Position numbers and translations under genes: made by a program. Under the pieces are notes generated by a model. The model worked only from the letters and a program-made list of their open reading frames with translations, searched no databases and was not told the origin of the DNA. 58,833 nt of DNA from Hyphomicrobiales bacterium (GTDB taxonomy: Bacteria > Pseudomonadota > Alphaproteobacteria > Rhizobiales > Methyloligellaceae): positions 1 through 58,833 of the forward strand of contig JAJFHP010000056.1 of the NCBI GenBank assembly GCA_021775555.1, given 5' to 3'. Positions 38,294-48,175 of the stretch are shown here, in pieces (position 1 is the stretch's first letter; each line of letters begins with the position of its first letter).

Positions 38294-39022
38294 ATGATTC
38301 TCTTCCCGGCCATTGACCTCAAGGACGGCCAGTGTGTGCGACTGGTCCAGGGCGAAATGGATCAGGCCACCATTTTCAGCGATGACCCGGCTGCCCAGGC
38401 TCGGACCTTTGAGCAACAGGGGTTCCAGTATCTCCACATGGTTGATCTGAACGGCGCGTTTGAGGGCAAGCCGGTCAATGGCGCTGCGGTTGAGACAATT
38501 CTTGATGCGATCTCAATCCCCGTGCAGCTGGGTGGTGGAATTCGCGATCTGGCGACCATTGAAGCCTGGCTAACGAAGGGTATCAGCCGCGTCATACTCG
38601 GTACGGTCGCGGTTACAAACCCCGACCTGGTGCGCGAGGCTTGCAAGGAATTTCCCGGGAAGATAGCGGTGGGCATAGATGCGCGCGGTGGCATGGTCGC
38701 CATCGAGGGCTGGGCGGAAACCAGCACCACATCGGCGATGGACCTGGCCATGATATTCGAATTCGCCGGTGTTTCGGCAATCATCTACACCGACATCGAA
38801 CGCGATGGCGTGCTTGAAGGGCTCAATCTCGACGCTACGGCGCAACTGGCCCGCTCGGTTTCAATTCCTGTCATTGCCAGTGGTGGTCTCGCTTCAATCG
38901 AGGACATCCGGAAACTTGTCAGAGAAGAATATGCCATGCTCGAAGGCGCCATTTCGGGCCGCGCACTTTACGATGGCCGGCTTGATGCGAATGAGGCGCT
39001 GGCCATAATTGCAGGTGCATAA
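38294..39022 (+). CDS. hisA: ProFAR isomerase (HisA)
   Basis: A 242-residue beta/alpha barrel converting ProFAR to [22 protein letters not shown] with the catalytic Asp8-type residue, [16 protein letters not shown], and [11 protein letters not shown] with the second catalytic Asp are visible. It lies between hisH and hisF with minimal spacing. Confidence 0.97.
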   Translation: MILFPAIDLKDGQCVRLVQGEMDQATIFSDDPAAQARTFEQQGFQYLHMVDLNGAFEGKPVNGAAVETILDAISIPVQLGGGIRDLATIEAWLTKGISRVILGTVAVTNPDLVREACKEFPGKIAVGIDARGGMVAIEGWAETSTTSAMDLAMIFEFAGVSAIIYTDIERDGVLEGLNLDATAQLARSVSIPVIASGGLASIEDIRKLVREEYAMLEGAISGRALYDGRLDANEALAIIAGA

Positions 39023-39034
39023 AGGACCGGCGAA

Positions 39035-39811
39035 ATGCTGAAAACACGCGTCATACCCTGCCTGGATGTAAAAGACGGCCGCGTCGTCAAAGGCGTTAAT
39101 TTCGTTGATTTGCGAGATGCGGGGGACCCGGTGGAGGCGGCAACCGCCTATGACGCCGCCGGCGCCGACGAGTTGTGTTTTCTAGACATCACCGCAAGCC
39201 ATGAAAACCGTGATGTGATTTTCGACGTGGTTGAAGAAACCGCGGAGCGCTGTTTTATGCCGCTGACCGTTGGCGGCGGAGTGCGCGTCGTGGAAGACGT
39301 GCGCAAGCTGCTGGAAGCTGGTGCTGACAAGGTGTCCATCATGACTGCCGCTGTGAAGAATCGCGGTTTTGTGCGCGAGGCCGCAGAAAAATTTGGATCG
39401 CAATGCATCGTCGTCGCCATAGACGCCAAGAAAGTTTCCAGCGGGGGAGAGCAAAGCCGCTGGGAAATTTTCACCCATGGCGGGCGCGAGCCAACAGGAA
39501 TTGATGCGGTGGAATATGCAAAGGAAGTGGTCGCGCTGGGAGCGGGTGAGATTCTGCTTACCTCCATGGATCGAGACGGCACAAAGGATGGTTTCGATCT
39601 GGAATTGACGCGGGCGATAGCCGATGCGGTGTCCGTGCCAGTTATCGCGTCTGGTGGCGTGGGTACACTGGATCACCTGGTGGAGGGCGTGGCAGAGGGA
39701 CATGCCAGTGCCGTGCTGGCGGCATCTATTTTTCACTTTGGTGAACACACAATTGGTGAGGCCAAGCAGCATATGGCTGATGCCGGGGTCGCGGTGCGAC
39801 TGGACGGATAA
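39035..39811 (+). CDS. hisF: Imidazole glycerol phosphate synthase cyclase subunit
   Basis: A 258-residue barrel partner of HisH that makes IGP and [22 protein letters not shown] with the first catalytic Asp, [13 protein letters not shown], and [16 protein letters not shown] with the second are present. Length and motifs are standard. Confidence 0.97.
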   Translation: MLKTRVIPCLDVKDGRVVKGVNFVDLRDAGDPVEAATAYDAAGADELCFLDITASHENRDVIFDVVEETAERCFMPLTVGGGVRVVEDVRKLLEAGADKVSIMTAAVKNRGFVREAAEKFGSQCIVVAIDAKKVSSGGEQSRWEIFTHGGREPTGIDAVEYAKEVVALGAGEILLTSMDRDGTKDGFDLELTRAIADAVSVPVIASGGVGTLDHLVEGVAEGHASAVLAASIFHFGEHTIGEAKQHMADAGVAVRLDG

Positions 39812-39870
39812 ACCGCTCCTTCGCCGATCCTCCACTTTCGCTAAAAGCCATCAGGGTGTATGACGCGATC

Positions 39871-40197
39871 ATGACAGACGACATTCTCAAAGCACTTGAG
39901 CTAACGATCCGGGCGCGGCGAAGCTCCAGCGGAGATGTGTCCTATACTCGCAAGTTGCTGGATGGCGGCCCGGAAAAATGCGCCAAGAAGCTCGGTGAGG
40001 AAGCAGCTGAAACGGTGATCGCTGGTGTTTCCCAGGACGATGTTGCGCTCACGGGCGAGGCCGCAGACTTGCTGTACCACCTGCTTGTCCTGCTCGAAGC
40101 ACGCAATGTCCCATTGGACGATGTGCTGGCGGAGCTCGAACGCCGCACAGGGCAATCGGGGCTGGAAGAAAAAGCCCAGCGCAACAAGGACGGCTGA
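39871..40197 (+). CDS. hisE: Phosphoribosyl-ATP pyrophosphatase
   Basis: A 108-residue all-alpha enzyme for step two of histidine synthesis. [14 protein letters not shown] and [13 protein letters not shown] carry the acidic metal-binding residues of the MazG-like fold. It is separate from HisI, as usual in alphaproteobacteria. ATG at 39871 was preferred over a GTG five codons earlier. coaA begins 4 bp after its stop. Confidence 0.94.
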   Translation: MTDDILKALELTIRARRSSSGDVSYTRKLLDGGPEKCAKKLGEEAAETVIAGVSQDDVALTGEAADLLYHLLVLLEARNVPLDDVLAELERRTGQSGLEEKAQRNKDG

Positions 40198-40201
40198 ACC
40201 C

Positions 40202-41170
40202 ATGCCGGACGGAGCGATGAGTCCCAAACCGAAGACCAGGCTGACGCCTTACCGGAACTTCTCGAAAGAGGAATGGGCGGCACTGCGCGCCGACACACCC
40301 ATGACGCTGACAGAAGCAGATGTCGAACAATTGTCCGGCCTGACTGAGCGCGTGTCGGTTGATGAGGTGCGCGATGTCTACCTGCCTCTGTCTCGACTGT
40401 TGAACCTCTATGTGGGTGCCGCGCAGAAGCTGCATGAGGCGACCACTACGTTTCTGGGCAAGAAAGACGGCAAGATGCCGTTTATCATCGGGCTTGCGGG
40501 CTCGGTGGCGGTCGGCAAGAGCACCACGGGCCGCGTGCTGCAGGCGCTGCTCGCACGGTGGCCCGATCATCCACGTGTTGATCTCATCGGCACCGACGGG
40601 TTTCTGCTCTCAAACAAAACACTGGAACAGCGCGGCCTGATGGAGCGAAAGGGATTTCCTGAAAGCTATAACCAGGCGGGGTTGCTGGATTTCATGGCTG
40701 ATGTGAAGGCAGGCGAGCGCAATGTGATCGCGCCGGTCTATTCCCATTTTCATTATGATGTGATCCCGGGCGAGACGAATACGATCGACCGGCCGGATAT
40801 TCTGATCGTTGACGGTCTAAATGTTTTACAACCCGCGCGCTTGCCCAGGGACGGAGAAGCCATCCCCTTCGTTTCGGACTATTTCGATTTCTCGATCTAT
40901 ATCGACGCCGATGCAGAGTTGGCCGGGCGCTGGTATGTGGAACGCTTCATGCGTCTGCGCCAGACGGCCTTCCGTGATCCGGCGGCTTATTTCCACCGCT
41001 ATTCGAAACTCTCTGACGAGGAAGCAAGAGAAACAGCTCAGGGTATCTGGGATACGATCAATCTGAAAAATTTGCAGGAGAATATCCTGCCCACGCGCCA
41101 GCGCGCCGATCTTATTCTGCACAAGATCAAGGGCCACGCCGTGGACCAGGTGGCGCTCAGAAAACTATGA
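40202..41170 (+). CDS. coaA: Type I pantothenate kinase
   Basis: A 322-residue P-loop kinase for the first step of coenzyme A synthesis. [13 protein letters not shown] is the ATP site; [19 protein letters not shown] and [24 protein letters not shown] are diagnostic of CoaA. The ATG at 40202 has AAGGAC at good spacing; a second ATG lies five codons in. It ends the his operon, a frequent alphaproteobacterial arrangement, and its 3' end overlaps the convergent gene by 6 bases. Confidence 0.96.
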   Translation: MPDGAMSPKPKTRLTPYRNFSKEEWAALRADTPMTLTEADVEQLSGLTERVSVDEVRDVYLPLSRLLNLYVGAAQKLHEATTTFLGKKDGKMPFIIGLAGSVAVGKSTTGRVLQALLARWPDHPRVDLIGTDGFLLSNKTLEQRGLMERKGFPESYNQAGLLDFMADVKAGERNVIAPVYSHFHYDVIPGETNTIDRPDILIVDGLNVLQPARLPRDGEAIPFVSDYFDFSIYIDADAELAGRWYVERFMRLRQTAFRDPAAYFHRYSKLSDEEARETAQGIWDTINLKNLQENILPTRQRADLILHKIKGHAVDQVALRKL

Positions 41171-41482
41171 TTGTGATTTTAGGATGGTCTCTCGCACCGG
41201 CTGAAAATCGTAAGTCGCGTAAAACTCGGTATCGAACGCCCCCCAGGCGCTTTCCTCGATGGCCATGTTGACGTCGCGCAGCTTGTTCGCAGGCACTTTC
41301 AGCGTTGCAACTTGGCCAATGCCCATCATCACGTACCAGGAGACGACCTCGCAGCCTTCGGGCGGGAAGCGTTTCCAGAATTCCTTCTCAACCAGCTTCT
41401 CGCGAATCTGGTCGAGATTCTTGTCTTTCTGATGCTTCAGAAAAACAGTGAGGAGGATGGAGCCGTCGTCTGTGGGTGCCAT
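41165..41482 (-). CDS. Small conserved-looking protein downstream of sdhB
   Basis: I do not recognise this 105-residue protein. The pattern of a short N-terminal strand, [10 protein letters not shown], a charged helix, then [22 protein letters not shown] and a helix ending [18 protein letters not shown] suggests a ferredoxin-like alpha/beta fold of the dimeric-barrel kind. It begins 4 bases after the sdhB stop, so it is probably part of the sdhCDAB transcript. It is a real gene by codon pattern and context; function unknown. Confidence 0.7.
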   Translation of the reverse strand: MAPTDDGSILLTVFLKHQKDKNLDQIREKLVEKEFWKRFPPEGCEVVSWYVMMGIGQVATLKVPANKLRDVNMAIEESAWGAFDTEFYATYDFQPVRETILKSQS

Positions 41483-41486
41483 CGGA

Positions 41487-42266
41487 TCAGTACCGCCGCT
41501 CGACCATTTTCTTTTTCAACTCGGCAATCGCCTTGGCCGGATTGAGGCCCTTGGGGCACGCTTTCGAGCAATTCATGATCGTATGACACCGATAGAGCCG
41601 GAACGGGTCTTCCAGATTGTCCAGCCGTTCACCAGTCGCTTCATCACGTGAATCGATCACCCAGCGATAGGCTTGCAGCAATACCGCGGGCCCCAGATAG
41701 CGGTCAGAATTCCACCAGTAAGAGGGACACGACGTTGAGCAGCAGGCGCACATGATGCACTCATACAGCCCATCCAGCTTTTCCCGGTCCTCGCGGGACT
41801 GCTTCCATTCCTTCGGCGGTTCGGTTGTATCCGTTTTTAACCAGGGCTGGATAGAGCGGTGCTGAGCATAAAAATTCGTGAGGTCAGGCACCAGGTCCTT
41901 GACGACAGGCTGATGGGGCAGGGGATAGATTTTCACCGTGCCCTTGATCTCGTCCATGCCCCGCGTGCAGGCCAGCGTGTTGGTGCCGTCCACATTCATG
42001 GCGCAGGAGCCACAAATCCCTTCGCGGCAGGACCGGCGGAAGGTCAGCGTCGGGTCGATCTCGGCCTTGATCTTGATAAGCGCGTCGAGAACCATCGGCC
42101 CGCATTCATCCAGATTGATATGGTAGCTGTCGACGCGCGGATTATCGTCATCGTCCGGGCTCCAGCGATAAACCCGGAATTCACGCCAGTCGCCCTTCTC
42201 CTCGGGCTTGTTCCAGGTCTTGCCGTCGGTGAGCTTGGAATTTTTCGGGAGAGTGAGTTCGACCAT
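41487..42266 (-). CDS. sdhB: Succinate dehydrogenase iron-sulfur subunit
   Basis: A 259-residue subunit holding the three Fe-S centres of complex II. The plant-type 2Fe-2S cluster ligands are in [15 protein letters not shown]...LAC, and the 4Fe-4S and 3Fe-4S ligands in [15 protein letters not shown] and [17 protein letters not shown]. The gene follows sdhA after 8 bases in the sdhCDAB operon. Confidence 0.98.
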   Translation of the reverse strand: MVELTLPKNSKLTDGKTWNKPEEKGDWREFRVYRWSPDDDDNPRVDSYHINLDECGPMVLDALIKIKAEIDPTLTFRRSCREGICGSCAMNVDGTNTLACTRGMDEIKGTVKIYPLPHQPVVKDLVPDLTNFYAQHRSIQPWLKTDTTEPPKEWKQSREDREKLDGLYECIMCACCSTSCPSYWWNSDRYLGPAVLLQAYRWVIDSRDEATGERLDNLEDPFRLYRCHTIMNCSKACPKGLNPAKAIAELKKKMVERRY

Positions 42267-42274
42267 GTTTTCCT

Positions 42275-44113
42275 CTAATACACCCGCGCCTTGGGCACGA
42301 TATAGGCGATGTCGTTGGTCATTGTGTAGGTGTGCACGGGCCGGGAGCCGAGCCTGACGGTGTGCTTGTCATCATCGGCCCAGGCGAGCGTATGTTTCAT
42401 CCATTTTTTGTCGTCGCGGTCGGGGAAATCCTCGCGCGCGTGCGCCCCTCGGCTTTCCTTGCGGTTGACCGCGCCCGCGACTGTCACCGCCGCCTGGACG
42501 ATCATATTGTCAAATTCAAGGGTCTCAATGAGATCGGTGTTCCAGATCAGCGAGCGGTCAGTAACTTTAAGGTCCTTGCTTGCATCCCAGATGCCCTGGA
42601 TGGCTTTCTTGCCGTCTTTCAGAAGATCGCCGGTTCGGAACACGGCGCAATTGGTTTGCATGGCACGCTGCATTTGCCCGCGAAGCTCTGCAGTGGGTGT
42701 ATCGCCATCGGCATGGCGAAAACGGTCAAGACGCGACAATGCCAGATCGCCGGCATCAGATGGCAGGTCCGGGTGTGATGACCCCGCTTCAATAGTTTCA
42801 GCGCATTTCAGGCCGGCCGCGCGGCCGAACACCACTAAGTCGATAAGCGAGTTGGATCCCAGCCGGTTGGCGCCATGTACAGAAACGGATGCTGCCTCGC
42901 CGATCGCCAGAAGACCGGGTACCACGGTGTCAGGGTTCTTGCCCTTCGAGGTCATGACCTCACCATGATAATTGGTGGCGACGCCGCCCATATTGTAATG
43001 CACCGTCGGAATGACGGGGATCGGCTCGCGGCGTAAATCAACGCCTGCGAATATCTTGGCTGACTCAGTGATGCCGGGAAGACGCTCTGCCAGGATATCG
43101 GGATCGAGATGATCGAGATGCAGGTGGATATGATCTTTGTCCGGCCCCACACCGCGCCCTTCATTAATCTCAATTGTCATGGAGCGGGACACGACATCGC
43201 GCGATGCCAGATCCTTGGCGTGCGGGGCATAGCGCTCCATAAAGCGCTCGCCTTCTGAATTGGTGAGATACCCACCCTCGCCGCGTGCGCCTTCGGTGAT
43301 GAGCACGCCCGCGCCATAAACACCGGTCGGGTGAAACTGGACGAATTCCATATCCTGAAGCGGCAGCCCGGCGCGCAGGGTCATGGCGTTGCCATCGCCC
43401 GTGCAGGTATGTGCAGCAGTGCAGGAGAAATAAGCACGACCATAACCACCAGTCGCCAGCACGGTTTTATGCGCCTGGAACCGGTGCAAGGTGCCATCTT
43501 CGAGGCACAACGCCACGACGCCCCGGCACACACCATCCTTGTCCATGATGAGATCGAGGGCAAAATATTCGATGAAAAATTCCGCCGTGTAACGCAATGA
43601 CTGCCCGTACAGCGTATGCAGCATGGCGTGGCCCGTGCGGTCGGCCGCGGCACATGTGCGCTGTGCGGGCGGGCCTTCGCCAAATTCGGTGGTCATGCCT
43701 CCAAACGGACGCTGGTATATCTTGCCCTCTTCGGTGCGTGAAAAGGGTACGCCGTAATGCTCAAGCTCGTAGACGGCTTCTGGTGCCTGACGGCAGAGAT
43801 ATTCGATGGCGTCCTGGTCCCCGAGCCAGTCCGACCCCTTGACCGTGTCATACATGTGCCAGCGCCAGTTGTCCTCGCCCATATTGCCAAGTGAAGCAGC
43901 AATACCTCCCTGCGCTGCAACCGTGTGGCTGCGTGTCGGGAACACTTTTGAGATGCAGGCGGTCTTGAGTCCGGCCTGTGCACATCCCAACGTCGCGCGA
44001 AGACCCGCGCCGCCAGCCCCAACCACCACCACGTCGTAAGTGTGGTCGGTCATGGGGTAAGCCTTGCCATTTACGCGCGGGGCGGCGGTCTTGCCATTTG
44101 TCTTAGCTGCCAT
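42275..44113 (-). CDS. sdhA: Succinate dehydrogenase flavoprotein subunit
   Basis: A 612-residue subunit with covalent FAD. The [12 protein letters not shown] dinucleotide fold, [16 protein letters not shown] with the FAD-linking histidine, the catalytic [21 protein letters not shown] region and the [16 protein letters not shown] segment are intact. The ATG at 44113 follows GGAG; an upstream TTG would run into sdhD. An extra 20 residues precede the core. Confidence 0.98.
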   Translation of the reverse strand: MAAKTNGKTAAPRVNGKAYPMTDHTYDVVVVGAGGAGLRATLGCAQAGLKTACISKVFPTRSHTVAAQGGIAASLGNMGEDNWRWHMYDTVKGSDWLGDQDAIEYLCRQAPEAVYELEHYGVPFSRTEEGKIYQRPFGGMTTEFGEGPPAQRTCAAADRTGHAMLHTLYGQSLRYTAEFFIEYFALDLIMDKDGVCRGVVALCLEDGTLHRFQAHKTVLATGGYGRAYFSCTAAHTCTGDGNAMTLRAGLPLQDMEFVQFHPTGVYGAGVLITEGARGEGGYLTNSEGERFMERYAPHAKDLASRDVVSRSMTIEINEGRGVGPDKDHIHLHLDHLDPDILAERLPGITESAKIFAGVDLRREPIPVIPTVHYNMGGVATNYHGEVMTSKGKNPDTVVPGLLAIGEAASVSVHGANRLGSNSLIDLVVFGRAAGLKCAETIEAGSSHPDLPSDAGDLALSRLDRFRHADGDTPTAELRGQMQRAMQTNCAVFRTGDLLKDGKKAIQGIWDASKDLKVTDRSLIWNTDLIETLEFDNMIVQAAVTVAGAVNRKESRGAHAREDFPDRDDKKWMKHTLAWADDDKHTVRLGSRPVHTYTMTNDIAYIVPKARVY

Positions 44114-44114
44114 A

Positions 44115-44498
44115 TCAGGCTCCAAGGCTCAGCTTGATGATTGCGTACATACAGGCAAGACCCATCAATATTGAAAAGAAGGTGTTGGTCATCAGGCAGA
44201 GGATTTTTGTGCTTTCGCCATGCACATAGTCCTCGATGATGACCTGCATGCCGAGGCGCATGTGTATGGCGCCAGAGATGACCAGCGCCATCATGGCAAT
44301 GGCTGCAAAAGGCGATCCGAGATAGGCGGTAACGGCACCGTGGTCCTTGCCTGCCAGCAGGATGATCGTCACCACCAGGAACAGGGTGAGCGGTATGTTG
44401 GCCAGTCCTGTGATCCGCTGCCTCCAGAAATGATCAGCGCCCTCTTTCGCGGAGCCAAGACCACGGACCTTGTTCAACGGGGTGCGCATATCAGCCAT
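44115..44498 (-). CDS. sdhD: Succinate dehydrogenase membrane anchor subunit SdhD
   Basis: A 127-residue anchor with three membrane helices (about 30-50, 60-82, 100-122). [18 protein letters not shown] and [19 protein letters not shown] hold the quinone-site and heme-ligand type residues. It follows sdhC by 2 bases and ends 1 base before the sdhA start. Confidence 0.95.
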   Translation of the reverse strand: MADMRTPLNKVRGLGSAKEGADHFWRQRITGLANIPLTLFLVVTIILLAGKDHGAVTAYLGSPFAAIAMMALVISGAIHMRLGMQVIIEDYVHGESTKILCLMTNTFFSILMGLACMYAIIKLSLGA

Positions 44499-44500
44499 GG

Positions 44501-44908
44501 CTAAAGCGCCCCCATGGTCCAGAGCGCGGCGGCCCAGATCAGGGCCGTCAAACCGAGAGAGGCAACAATGCTGGCGCGTGCCATGAGTTCAATTGTTGGC
44601 AGCTCGAATCCGGTTCCCGTATCCCAGATGAAATGGCGTACACCCCCAAGCATGTGATGGATCAGCGTCCAAGTGTATCCGAACAGCACGAGCTTCCCAA
44701 TCAATGTTCCGGCAAGGCCGTTTACAAACTCGAAATAGTCAGGTCCCGAGGCGGCGGCGATCAGCCACCAGGCCAGCAGAAGAGAGCCGAAATAGAGTGC
44801 CGCGCCGGTCGCACGATGGATGATCGACATCATCATCGTCAGCATCGGCTTGTAGATTTGCAGGTGCGGGGAAAGCGGCCGGTCGGCCGGCGATCTGGCA
44901 TCCGCCAT
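44501..44908 (-). CDS. sdhC: Succinate dehydrogenase cytochrome b556 subunit SdhC
   Basis: A 135-residue anchor subunit. RPLSPHLQIYKPMLTMMMSIIHRATG is the family signature, and the heme histidine lies in HHMLGGVRHFIWD. Three membrane helices are clear. It is the first gene of sdhCDAB. Confidence 0.96.
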   Translation of the reverse strand: MADARSPADRPLSPHLQIYKPMLTMMMSIIHRATGAALYFGSLLLAWWLIAAASGPDYFEFVNGLAGTLIGKLVLFGYTWTLIHHMLGGVRHFIWDTGTGFELPTIELMARASIVASLGLTALIWAAALWTMGAL

Positions 44909-45059
44909 ATGGCGTCTCCCGTCGGTGAATCGGTTCGCGTCTATAAGGTTCTACCGCGATGCACCATGCGCGGCAATGGCCCATTGTGCCGACTTTCTGG
45001 CAATAGACGGAAGGACCGGGCAACCCAACAGGACCACCCGGCACTTATCTCATATTGTT

Positions 45060-45593
45060 CTATTTGATCACGCCGCAGGCGATGCGACCACCAGCAGCAC
45101 CTGAAGGCTGGCTCTTATAGTCATCGCCTTTCATATGCATGACGATGGCCGAGCCATCGGTATCAAACACGGTGTTCGGCTTGCCCTTTGCGAGCGTAAT
45201 GTTGGGGTTCAGCACCTCGATATTGAGTGTACCGCTCGCTGGTACATGCACATTCGGCATATCTCCCGCATGTAGACCGCCCTCGACCAGAATACCATGT
45301 TTCTTGCCGCCCGGATTATAGTGGCCCTTCGCAGACTTGAAGGGGGCTTCGCATTTGCCCACCGCGTGGACGTGAAAAGCATGTACTCCTGCAGGGAGAT
45401 TTTTCAGCTTCGCCGTCAGCAGGACGCCGTTTGGTGTTTGATTTAGCGTTACCGAGCCAACGCTCTTGCCATCAGGGTTGATGAGGTCGGCCTTGGCCGA
45501 TCCGCCATGTCCCATGGCATATGCGCTGTCGATGCTACCCGCTACAATGAGTCCGGCCGCAACGGCGGTGCCGATTGCCAGATTTCTAAGCAT
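45060..45593 (-). CDS. sodC: Periplasmic Cu/Zn superoxide dismutase
   Basis: A 177-residue enzyme with a signal peptide (1-25). Metal ligands are visible in HAFHVHAVG, GHYNPGGKKHG and LHAGDMPN, and in MHMKGDDY; the disulfide cysteines are in GKCEAP and RIACGVI. It detoxifies superoxide in the periplasm. The ATG at 45593 is preceded by AGAGGAA; an earlier TTG is less likely. It stands alone beside the sdh operon. Confidence 0.95.
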   Translation of the reverse strand: MLRNLAIGTAVAAGLIVAGSIDSAYAMGHGGSAKADLINPDGKSVGSVTLNQTPNGVLLTAKLKNLPAGVHAFHVHAVGKCEAPFKSAKGHYNPGGKKHGILVEGGLHAGDMPNVHVPASGTLNIEVLNPNITLAKGKPNTVFDTDGSAIVMHMKGDDYKSQPSGAAGGRIACGVIK

Positions 45594-45694
45594 CACTTTT
45601 CCTCTCAAAATCTTATGGTCACCGGCGGAGATGCCGGCACATCACCACTATACGTGCAATTGCGGCAACAGAGTGCGGGAATGCTTCGTGTCTC

Positions 45695-46747
45695 CTAGCG
45701 TGGCAGAACCACCCAATAGTCAAGATCGAGCAGGACACCATCCATATATGCATCCTCACCGTCTTTGTAGGGGAACTCCGCGCAAGGGCGATCCTTCAGG
45801 GCAAGCGTGCGTATGCGCAGCGCCCCCACATCAGTGCGTCCCGGAATTTCCTCCTGCTCGAGAATTTCCGACCACGCATAGAGTGTATCCCCCGCAAAGC
45901 AGGGCGCGACATGATCGCCTGAATTTATAGCCGCGACGTGAAACGCATTGGCCAGGCCGTTGAAAGACAGCGCACGGGCGAGTGAGATCACATGGCCACC
46001 ATAAATCAGGCGCTTGCCGAAGCGGCTGTCAGCCTGGGCATGGGCATTGAAATGCACCTTGGCGGTGTTCTGGTATAGACGCGTCGCCATCTGGTGTTCC
46101 GCTTCCTCGATGGTCATGCCGTCCACATGGTCGATTTTCTCGCCCGGATTATAATCGCCCCACAGATGCGGTGCGCCGGACAGGGCGGTGCCATAAGCCT
46201 GGGCATCTATTGGCGGGATTCCCTGCGCCAATTGATCCGGCGCCACCCGGTCGCCCAGTTCAGGAATTTGCGTCTCGGGCGCGGGTGCATCGGCATCACG
46301 CTTTGACACCATCACCCAGCGCACATAGTCGAGTACGGTTTCTCCAGCCTGATTGACGCCTGTCGAGCGTACATAGACAACCCCTGCCTTTCCGTTTGAA
46401 AGCTGCCTCAAGCCAATCACTTCGGAAGTGGCGCTCAGCGTGTCGCCAGGGAAGACGGGCGCAAGAAACCGGCACTCCGCATAACCCAGATTGGCCACGG
46501 CGTTCAGCGAGATATCCGGCACGGTCTTCCCGAACACCATGTGGAAGACGAGCAGATCATCCACGGGCGCAGCCGGATAGCCGATATCCATGGCGAATGT
46601 ATCTGCGGACTGAACGGCAAAGCGCGCGCCGGTGAGTGCTGTGTAGAGCGAGACGTCGCCTTCGGTTACCGTGCGCGGTGTCGCGTGGGGGATTTTCTGC
46701 CCCAGGCTGAAATCCTCGAAGAAGTTTCCGGTGTTTGTTTTGCTCAT
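45695..46747 (-). CDS. mch: Mesaconyl-CoA hydratase (double MaoC/hotdog protein)
   Basis: A 350-residue protein with two MaoC-type hotdog halves. NFFEDFSLGQKIPHATPRTVTEGD opens it, and FNAHAQADSRFGKRLIYGGHVISLARALSFNG is the second-half active site region. Length and sequence match the mesaconyl-CoA hydratase of the ethylmalonyl-CoA pathway, which interconverts mesaconyl-CoA and beta-methylmalyl-CoA. A CitE-like lyase gene close by supports this. The ATG at 46747 has AGGCGA at better spacing than one two codons earlier. Confidence 0.85.
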   Translation of the reverse strand: MSKTNTGNFFEDFSLGQKIPHATPRTVTEGDVSLYTALTGARFAVQSADTFAMDIGYPAAPVDDLLVFHMVFGKTVPDISLNAVANLGYAECRFLAPVFPGDTLSATSEVIGLRQLSNGKAGVVYVRSTGVNQAGETVLDYVRWVMVSKRDADAPAPETQIPELGDRVAPDQLAQGIPPIDAQAYGTALSGAPHLWGDYNPGEKIDHVDGMTIEEAEHQMATRLYQNTAKVHFNAHAQADSRFGKRLIYGGHVISLARALSFNGLANAFHVAAINSGDHVAPCFAGDTLYAWSEILEQEEIPGRTDVGALRIRTLALKDRPCAEFPYKDGEDAYMDGVLLDLDYWVVLPR

Positions 46748-46757
46748 GCCCATTCGC

Positions 46758-47156
46758 CTAGAGACCTGGCCCGACAGGACCCGGCGTTAAATCCTGCCCG
46801 AACGCGATGATATGACCGTCGAGGTCTTTTACGTCGACCTCCCTGCATCCATGGTCCATGTCTTCAGGTCCACGGATAATTTCCACACCCCTTGATTTGA
46901 GCTCTTCCAGGTAGGCGTCAACATCGTCCACATAGATATAAGCCGCCCAGTACTGGTTCATCGGGATCGGCCCATCTTTGAGCGCATGGTCGAGAAAAAG
47001 TGTCACCGTGCCCCGCCCGACAATGCTGAAGCAGGGCGGATCACCCCACATCCCGGCTGTACTGAAGCCCAGCTTCTCCTGATAGAACGCCGCAGATTTG
47101 ACCACGTCTCTGACCTGCAGGACGGCTGCGGAACGGATCATTTCAGCTTTGTTCAT
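46758..47156 (-). CDS. VOC-superfamily (glyoxalase-like) protein
   Basis: A 132-residue vicinal-oxygen-chelate protein. Two beta-alpha-beta-beta-beta repeats are recognisable: AAVLQVRDVVKSAAFYQEKLGF and YIYVDDVDAYLEELKSRGVEI. It ends at VKDLDGHIIAFGQ. The first metal-site histidine is not obvious. Its start overlaps the lyase stop as ATGA and mch follows by 10 bp, so it may act on a CoA or methylmalyl-type compound, but that is only inference from position. Confidence 0.82.
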   Translation of the reverse strand: MNKAEMIRSAAVLQVRDVVKSAAFYQEKLGFSTAGMWGDPPCFSIVGRGTVTLFLDHALKDGPIPMNQYWAAYIYVDDVDAYLEELKSRGVEIIRGPEDMDHGCREVDVKDLDGHIIAFGQDLTPGPVGPGL

Positions 47157-48040
47157 TGCGCGCTCCTTTCTATGGCATCGGCAATGGCAATGGTGCGCAG
47201 CGCCATATCCCGGTGCAGTAACTCGACCATCTTTCCTTTGAGATTGATGACGCCCTTGCCTTTGTTTTCATCCATTTCGAAGGCGGCGATGATCATGCGT
47301 GCCTCTTCAACCTCATCAGCTGGCGGCGAGAAGACCTGATTACAAATCTCGACCTGGCCCGGATGGATCAGCGTCTTGCCATCCATGCCGAGATGGCGAC
47401 CGTGACGGCACTCGGTTTCCAGTCCTTCACTATCGCGAAAATTGTTATAAACGCCATCAAGGATATCGAGGCCGTAAGCCCGCGCCGCCACCACGCAGTG
47501 CGACAGCCAGACAATCATGGACATCCGGTCAGGGGTCACAATCGCGCGGGTTTCCTTGGCCAAATCATTTGTGCCCATGAGAAGGACGGTGATTGGATTT
47601 TTTTCTGATTTGGCTGCTGCGCCAATCGCACCCGCGTTCAGTATGCCAAGGGGCGTTTCAATCATGGCCCAAATGGCGAGGTCTGCCGGGGCGTCTTCCT
47701 GAACAAGTGCGGTGCGTATGGCGGCAACATCATCGGTAGACTGGACCTTGGGCACGCAGACAGCATCTGCACCCGAAGTTGCCACAGCCGAGAAATCCTC
47801 TTCGCTCCATTGTGTTCCCAGCCCGTTGACGCGGATAAGCACTTCGCGGTTTCCATAGCCTCCCGTTGAAACAGCGGCACTTGCTTTTCTCCGCGCCTCA
47901 ACCTTCTCATCGGGCGCGACGCTATCCTCAAGGTCTATAATGACCGCATCGACGGCGAGCGATTTCGCCTTCTCTAAAGCGCGTTCGTTCGAAGCGGGCA
48001 TATAGAGTGCGCTGCGGCGTGGGCGGATTTGTTCTGACAT
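47153..48040 (-). CDS. HpcH/HpaI aldolase / CitE-like CoA-ester lyase or malyl-CoA thioesterase
   Basis: A 295-residue barrel enzyme. RRSALYMPASNERALEKA, DAVIIDLEDSVAPDEK with the metal-binding acid residues, VLIRVNG and GRHLGMDGKTLIHPGQV are CitE-family blocks. It is closer to CitE or malyl-CoA thioesterase (Mcl2) than to the longer malyl-CoA lyase Mcl1. With mch it suggests a part in the ethylmalonyl-CoA or methylmalyl-CoA route, cleaving or hydrolysing malyl-CoA. Exact activity is not decided by sequence alone. Confidence 0.85.
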   Translation of the reverse strand: MSEQIRPRRSALYMPASNERALEKAKSLAVDAVIIDLEDSVAPDEKVEARRKASAAVSTGGYGNREVLIRVNGLGTQWSEEDFSAVATSGADAVCVPKVQSTDDVAAIRTALVQEDAPADLAIWAMIETPLGILNAGAIGAAAKSEKNPITVLLMGTNDLAKETRAIVTPDRMSMIVWLSHCVVAARAYGLDILDGVYNNFRDSEGLETECRHGRHLGMDGKTLIHPGQVEICNQVFSPPADEVEEARMIIAAFEMDENKGKGVINLKGKMVELLHRDMALRTIAIADAIERSAQ

Positions 48041-48175
48041 GAATTAGCCTTGCGTTATGATCGTCTGAATGTCACTGGGGGCATTGCCGCATCCTGCATG
48101 TGCAGATTAGCCGAGCCGGGCTGTACCCGCCATGCTTCCTTGGCGGCAAAAGGGAAAATTCGGAGTCACTCGCTA

